Origin: Monocercomonoides exilis
Taxonomy: Eukaryota > Preaxostyla > Oxymonadida > Polymastigidae
Assembly: GCA_001643675.2 (NCBI GenBank)
Contig: LSRY02000017.1
Span: forward strand, 1-64,000
Direction: 5' to 3'
Length of the DNA: 64,000 nucleotides
This document shows, one piece after another, positions 59,437 through 64,000 of this stretch (positions within the stretch are counted from its first letter, which is position 1; each line of letters begins with the position of its first letter). The notes below the pieces were generated by a model that did not search any database, was not told where the DNA came from, and was given only the letters and a program-made list of their open reading frames with translations. The translations under genes were made by a program, and so were the position numbers.

Positions 59437-60871
59437 TTATGACGATCCATCTTCTTTATCCATTTCAGCTCTGCTTTGCAAATATTCCACAAGCCCTCCG
59501 CTTTCCACCATCTCTGTCAATTCTGCGTCTATTTCATCTGCTGTCAAATATTTTATTATTCCAAAGCCTGTTTCTGTTGAAAGTGTTGCTGATGAAGAAG
59601 TAGATGAAGATGACATGGATGACGATGAAGCAGAAGCCGATGAAGATTCTTTCATTTGCGTTGGTCGTTCAGCAATTGCAATTTCCAGATCGGTTCCTTG
59701 CAATTCTCTATTTATGGACCCTTGCATTGCTGATAGTGCAAGCTAAAACATTTAAGTTTTATGTTAAGTTGCAACAAATCACAAGAAAATTTAGTCAAAA
59801 CGTGAAGTGATTTTTGCAAAAACCAAATTTTTAATAAATAAGAAAGAAGAAAGAGAAATAAATATACTCTGATTAATTCTTTCTTTGTTAGTTTTGAGCT
59901 ACGATCTGGAAGCTTCAATTTCTTTTCCAAGAAATTTGTTGTCTCAAGCTCTTTCACACCAGATGAAGTGGCCTGTGGAATAATTTTATTTAACAAAAAA
60001 GCAAGTGTTTATGTTTATATAAAAGCATTAAACAAAAAAATCAAAATATCTACAACAAACATAATATCCTGCAAAATGCCCAGAAGGTTCAACTTTGTAA
60101 ATGAGTGGACCAGCTTCATCATCTATTCCAAAGAAGGTAATGCTGAAAATAAAAGGAAAAGAAATCCATAACTTAAATTATTCCATTCTTTAAAAGCAAA
60201 GCATACCTGCATCCAAAAGCTCTTCCATATGCATGTTGTGTGAAGAATTGAGTTTCTCCAGCCATAAGCTTAGCCAAATAATCCACAGGTATTTCAATTC
60301 CATTTTTAAACTGAAATTTTGCAGCCTTCTGCCTAGCTTTGAAAAGCAACATTCGCGAATCGGCTGAAATACAACATATTTTAATAAATAAAATAAACAT
60401 AAATAATTTCGTTAACCTTGCATCCCGGTGAAGAGAGCACCAATATGTGGAGTAACATTATAGATGTGACGTATTGTATCTGGATCAACCAACTTTTCCT
60501 ATGTTGCAGATTAAACAGCATGTTACTGTGAATTTAAAATAGATGAAATTGTGTCATTCATACTGGTACTTTTTTCTCCGAAACTGCAATTATGCAATCT
60601 TTGCCCCTGATCGCAAGTGTCGTCAGGTTTTCCGACTTAATTGCCTTGTGAGCATATTCTTTTAAAATTTTCAACATTCGTTCATAATTGAGATTAACGC
60701 AATTTAATAATTAGTGAAAATTCATTTTTTTATTGAGCTAATAATAAACAATCAAACCGACTTGAAACAGTTTTCCTTCAGGAGAAAAAATTGTTATGTA
60801 GTGATCGTATACTCCTAAAAAGCGATAATTATTTGTATTTATGATAAAATAAAAAGTTTAAAACCTGTCAT
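59437..60871 (-). CDS. PSMA6: 20S proteasome subunit alpha-1 (PSMA6-like), eight exons
   Basis: Exons: 60865-60871, 60758-60814, 60564-60658, 60417-60498, 60207-60363, 60061-60142, 59868-59972, 59437-59742. The seven GT-AG introns (50-125 bp) keep frame, giving 296 residues. The alpha-ring signature is intact: YDHYITIFSPEGKLFQVEYA at the N-terminus, then AIRGKDCIIAVSEKKVPEKL, IGALFTGMQADSRM, the IEIPVDYLAKLM segment typical of alpha-1, and ATSSGVKELETTNFLEKKL. The subunit builds the outer ring of the 20S core and gates substrate entry. The family is usually about 246 residues. The extra length is a Ser-rich insert of about 25 residues in the last exon, before the TADEIDAELTEM end, plus a longer C-terminus. 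The first coding exon is just 7 bases (ATGACAG). Confidence 0.92.
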
Positions 60872-61311
60872 TTTTTAATTTTTTGTTATGGTCTAAATGT
60901 AGAAAATGAGTGTTCTTATTAAGACACTTTTGAAAATAACTTTTTTATCATTTTATTTCTGTTATGAATAAGATTTGGTTCAACTTTGGAAAGCAAATGT
61001 TCCTTAAATTATTCATAGCGCAATGAATTTTTAATTTTGTGCACTTTTCAACATGCGGGATATAATGAAAAGTTGACAATTGGCGCATCGAAATTATAGA
61101 AAAAGAAAAGAAAAAAAAAAGGCATGAAAATTTTATACTGAAGAAGATTATATAAAACTGAAAATAAAAGAATGACATATTTTTTGAAGAATAGAATAAT
61201 TTATGTGTTTAAAAATCTGTTTCTGTGAATAAATTTTTTTTGTTATAATAATTGTTCTAATATAAACTTGACATTCGATCAAATTATCAACCATAACATA
61301 AATGATAATTA
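60872..61311. promoter_or_regulatory. Divergent intergenic region
   Basis: 0.44 kb of AT-rich DNA between the start codons of the proteasome gene (minus) and the Ser-rich gene (plus). It should hold both promoters. No motif is assigned. Confidence 0.45.
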
Positions 61312-64000
61312 ATGTCTACGACTTTTTCTCGAGCTAGTCCAATAAAAAAGTTGCTTGTCTTGGATAGATCGTCGCCAGAACAAGCAAATAGTATTCAAAA
61401 AACACAAAGTCGAGGCTTTTTATCTTTTTTTACTCAGAAGCAAAGTCAAACTTCAGATGTTGTTGCTCCGCTTGCTCCTGTTGTACAATTTACTGTAGAA
61501 AAACGAGAAGGCGTACAATTTTCTGAGTACTTTTCTTCTAAGTATTTTTTTGAAACTACATCGGCTTTACTACTTGATAATGTTTGTCATTGTTATTGTT
61601 TAGAATTGACATTTTGATGATAAAAATTTGGTGGAAACTTGTGTTGAATGATATATTAATATAGGAACTATCTTATGACTTTTCCATCCCAAAGCAAAGA
61701 GAAAAACGTTCATCACCATTTTCATTCAAATTATTTTTGAATGAAGAGAACAAGAAATTAGACTTAGAGAACGGAAATGATGGATTGCGACGTGATTGCT
61801 CCACAACCACGACTCGAGATTCAAATGATTTCTTATTACCTGTGAAGCCTGTATCGTCTTGCGTCACCAAATCAAAGCTTCATTCACTTTCTACTTCAAT
61901 TAAGGAAACATTTTCCACTGAAATTTCACATTCTTCGATAGAATCTTCAATTATAAGATATTCTTTTTTCCCTTATTATTGCTTGAGCGCGTTTCCGTGT
62001 TCAAAGTCAATACAATTAAATCCATCTTATCTTCAACGGGAAAGGGAAAGAAAAAGAGAAATCGATCTTGTTTTGGAACAAGAGTATCTAAAAAGTAAGA
62101 ATAATGAAAAGCTTTCCAAATCAAAATTTAAAGCAAGTTGCAGTGGAAAAAGACGAAAATCGAGGATGAAAATTGAAGAAGAGAAAAAGTGCAAAAGTGA
62201 AATGAAATGGATAAATTCTCTTCTTGATGAGCGTTTAAATCAATTCAGCGCTGTTCAAGATGAATTTATGAAAGGCTGCCATCTGAATTCGACCTCTGGC
62301 ACATCATCCTCTTCATCTGCATCATCTTCAATGCTATCCATAAATAACACACCAACATCCTCAGATGGATCGAGTCAGATTTCTCAGTCAAAATCTTCAG
62401 CAACAAGCTGTCCATTGGTTGTGAAGCTGATCCAGACACATTCGATGCGCTTGCTGCTTTCTTCTTTGTTCTGCTCTGCAGACGAGGAATGCGAAGAAAA
62501 CGAAAGAATAGTGAGAAACAAGGAAAGGAGAAAGAAGATGATAAGAGATGGGATAAATAGAGAAAGAGACAGACTTTATGCATTCAGTATAAGCAAAGAA
62601 GATGCTGATGATGACACGAAAAAAACAGAAGATGAAAGAGAAGAGGAGAATATCACTGGAACGAATGAGATTGATGCGCTGTTGACTGATTTGTTTTTGC
62701 TGTCATTTGAAGAAGCATTGCCAGCTGAGTCAACAGCTTTCTCTTTCAAACTGCCTCCTCTTCCTTTCTTCTCTTCTCTTCTTTTTCATCCGCTTGTGCC
62801 TTGCTCGTCTGTCCTCAGCCATTTCCAGTCAGCTCGCTCTGCTGTGAGAAGGAAAGGAGAAAAGGCAAAGGGGGAAAAAAGAATGAATTTGAGGAAGAGA
62901 AGAGAAGAGAAAAAGGAAAAGAAGATGAGAAAGGAAGAGTTGGAAGGCAAAACAGGAGAAAGAAGGAGTTCAAATAAAAGCAGTGAAGAATTGTGGAACG
63001 TGATGAAAGAGGAAGTTGGATATAGAATTAGCAAAGCTCTTTCTGCTTTGATAGAAACAGATGCAAACAAAGAGGATATTCAAAGTGTTGAAGGAAAAGA
63101 AGCTAACACTGAAAAAGTGAATGAAACAAAACTTGCACAGAACTCAGAAGAAGACAATAATCAGGTTGAAGACAGTTCTATTCATAGAATGAAAGATCTT
63201 TCACAATTGACATCTTTAGCTTCTTCTTCAACTTCTAATTCTTCTTCTATTTCTTCTTCTAATTCTTCTTCTAATTCTTCTTCTAATTCTTCTTTAGCAT
63301 CCATAAATGAATATCTAACCAATCAGAAAAAACAGGAACAAGAGTTTTTTGAGTCATTTCTTGCTCAGTTTGATTCTGATGAAAACTCAACTTTTCGAAA
63401 CATTCACATTTTTCTCTCATTTTACATCCTTTTTCGATCAGTTTTTTCGCTTCTTCCTCTTCTCGTACCATCTTTGTATCACAAAACTAAAGCTTCAAAT
63501 TCATCTTCTTCCTCTTCTTCCTCTTCTTCCTCTTCTTCCTCTTCTTCCTCTTCTTCCTCTTCTTCCTCTTCTTCCTCTTCTTCCTCTTCTTCCTCTTCTT
63601 CCTCTTCCTCCTCTTCCTCCTCCTCTTCTTCTTCTTCTTCGACTTCTTCGACTTCTTCTTCTTCTCTTTCTGTTAATACATTTTCAAACAATTCATCATC
63701 TGATTCTTCTTCTTCTTCTGTTATTTCCAGTACTTCAGCAGAGCATTCATCTTCTTCTCCTTCTTCTCCTTCTCTCTCTTCTCATTCATCTGCCTCTTCT
63801 CTTTTTTCATCATTGTTGTCTTCTTTCCTCTTCCCTTCCTCTTCCATTTCTTTCTTCTCCATTCTTTCTATTAACAAATATGATGCTTCAACATCACCAA
63901 CGAAGGACTCTTCATCAAATTCAACATCTTCTTCATCAACAGAAGATAAATTAACAGTTTCACCTTCATCATTATCTTCTTCTTTTCCTTCCCCTTCATC
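61312..64000 (+). CDS. Ser-rich hypothetical protein, 3' end beyond window
   Basis: Exon 1 is 61312-61581 and exon 2 runs 61665-64000 without a stop to the window edge, so at least 868 residues. The proposed intron (61582-61664, 83 bp) has a GTTTGT donor and an ATAG acceptor and keeps frame. A donor at 61513 would also keep frame and give a shorter exon 1. Recognisable pieces: an N-terminal MSTTFSRASPIKKLLVLDRS, a basic region (FKASCSGKRRKSRMKIEEEK), a helical stretch (WINSLLDERLNQFSAVQDEF), a Lys/Arg-rich segment near 62840-62960, NSS repeats near 63240-63300, a hydrophobic stretch near 63400-63480 (HIFLSFYILFRSVFSLLPLL) that may be a membrane span, then long poly-Ser. I do not recognise a family. 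Confidence 0.65.
63499..63650 (+). repeat. TCTTCTTCC minisatellite coding poly-Ser
   Basis: Tandem 9 bp units, then TCCTCC and TCT triplets, give about 45-50 consecutive Ser in the frame of the last gene. On the other strand it reads as poly-Glu, which explains the acidic shadow frame there. Confidence 0.85.

Noticed and set aside
63479-63691. Poly-Glu frame on the minus strand
   Set aside because: It is a shadow of the poly-Ser minisatellite in the last gene.
1-64000. tRNA, rRNA or other structured RNA genes
   Set aside because: I scanned for T-loop-like GTTCRA elements and rRNA-like blocks and found none in a plausible context; a covariance search could still reveal some.

Overview
This window is nuclear DNA of a protist. 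The genes carry short GT-AG introns (about 42-185 bp). The intergenic DNA is very AT-rich, and the proteins have long Ser, Glu or Lys tracts. The standard genetic code is used: the dynein heavy chain reads through about 4,400 codons in one exon with no TAA, TAG or TGA. An outer-arm dynein shows a flagellate. The beta-helix receptor with a degenerate kinase tail, the hypothetical protein at 24870-26452 and the 30-residue repeat protein all resemble families I remember from the oxymonad Monocercomonoides. That placement (Preaxostyla) is recall and inference, not a search.

Left part (1-20.9 kb). On the minus strand are an ERCC6L/PICH-like SNF2 translocase that runs off the left edge, a GlpT-like organophosphate transporter, and a giant surface receptor-like gene (8120-16560). 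The receptor gene is split in two by a one-base frameshift in an A run. A plus-strand gene then encodes sixteen uninterrupted 30-residue (90 bp) degenerate ankyrin-like repeats.

Middle (20.9-32.1 kb). This is an accessory strip. It holds decayed minus-strand coding remnants, one three-exon hypothetical gene, a complete pogo/Tc5-like transposon with an intact two-exon transposase and matching terminal repeats, a 0.4 kb foldback element, and a small four-exon membrane protein gene that becomes visible only after splicing. A second, non-coding element with TA-flanked inverted ends lies at 16836-17499.

Right part (32.2-64 kb). Housekeeping genes sit in divergent pairs. The outer-arm dynein heavy chain (4,583 aa) is divergent from the small membrane protein. 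An MFSD1-like transporter (13 exons) is divergent from a PP2A B56 regulatory subunit carrying a tail of about 1,750 low-complexity residues. The proteasome subunit alpha-1 (PSMA6, 8 exons) is divergent from a Ser-rich unknown that runs off the right edge. Exons were joined by hand from splice sites and reading phase; each join keeps the frame. No tRNA, rRNA, CRISPR array or operon was seen. The genes do not form one pathway.
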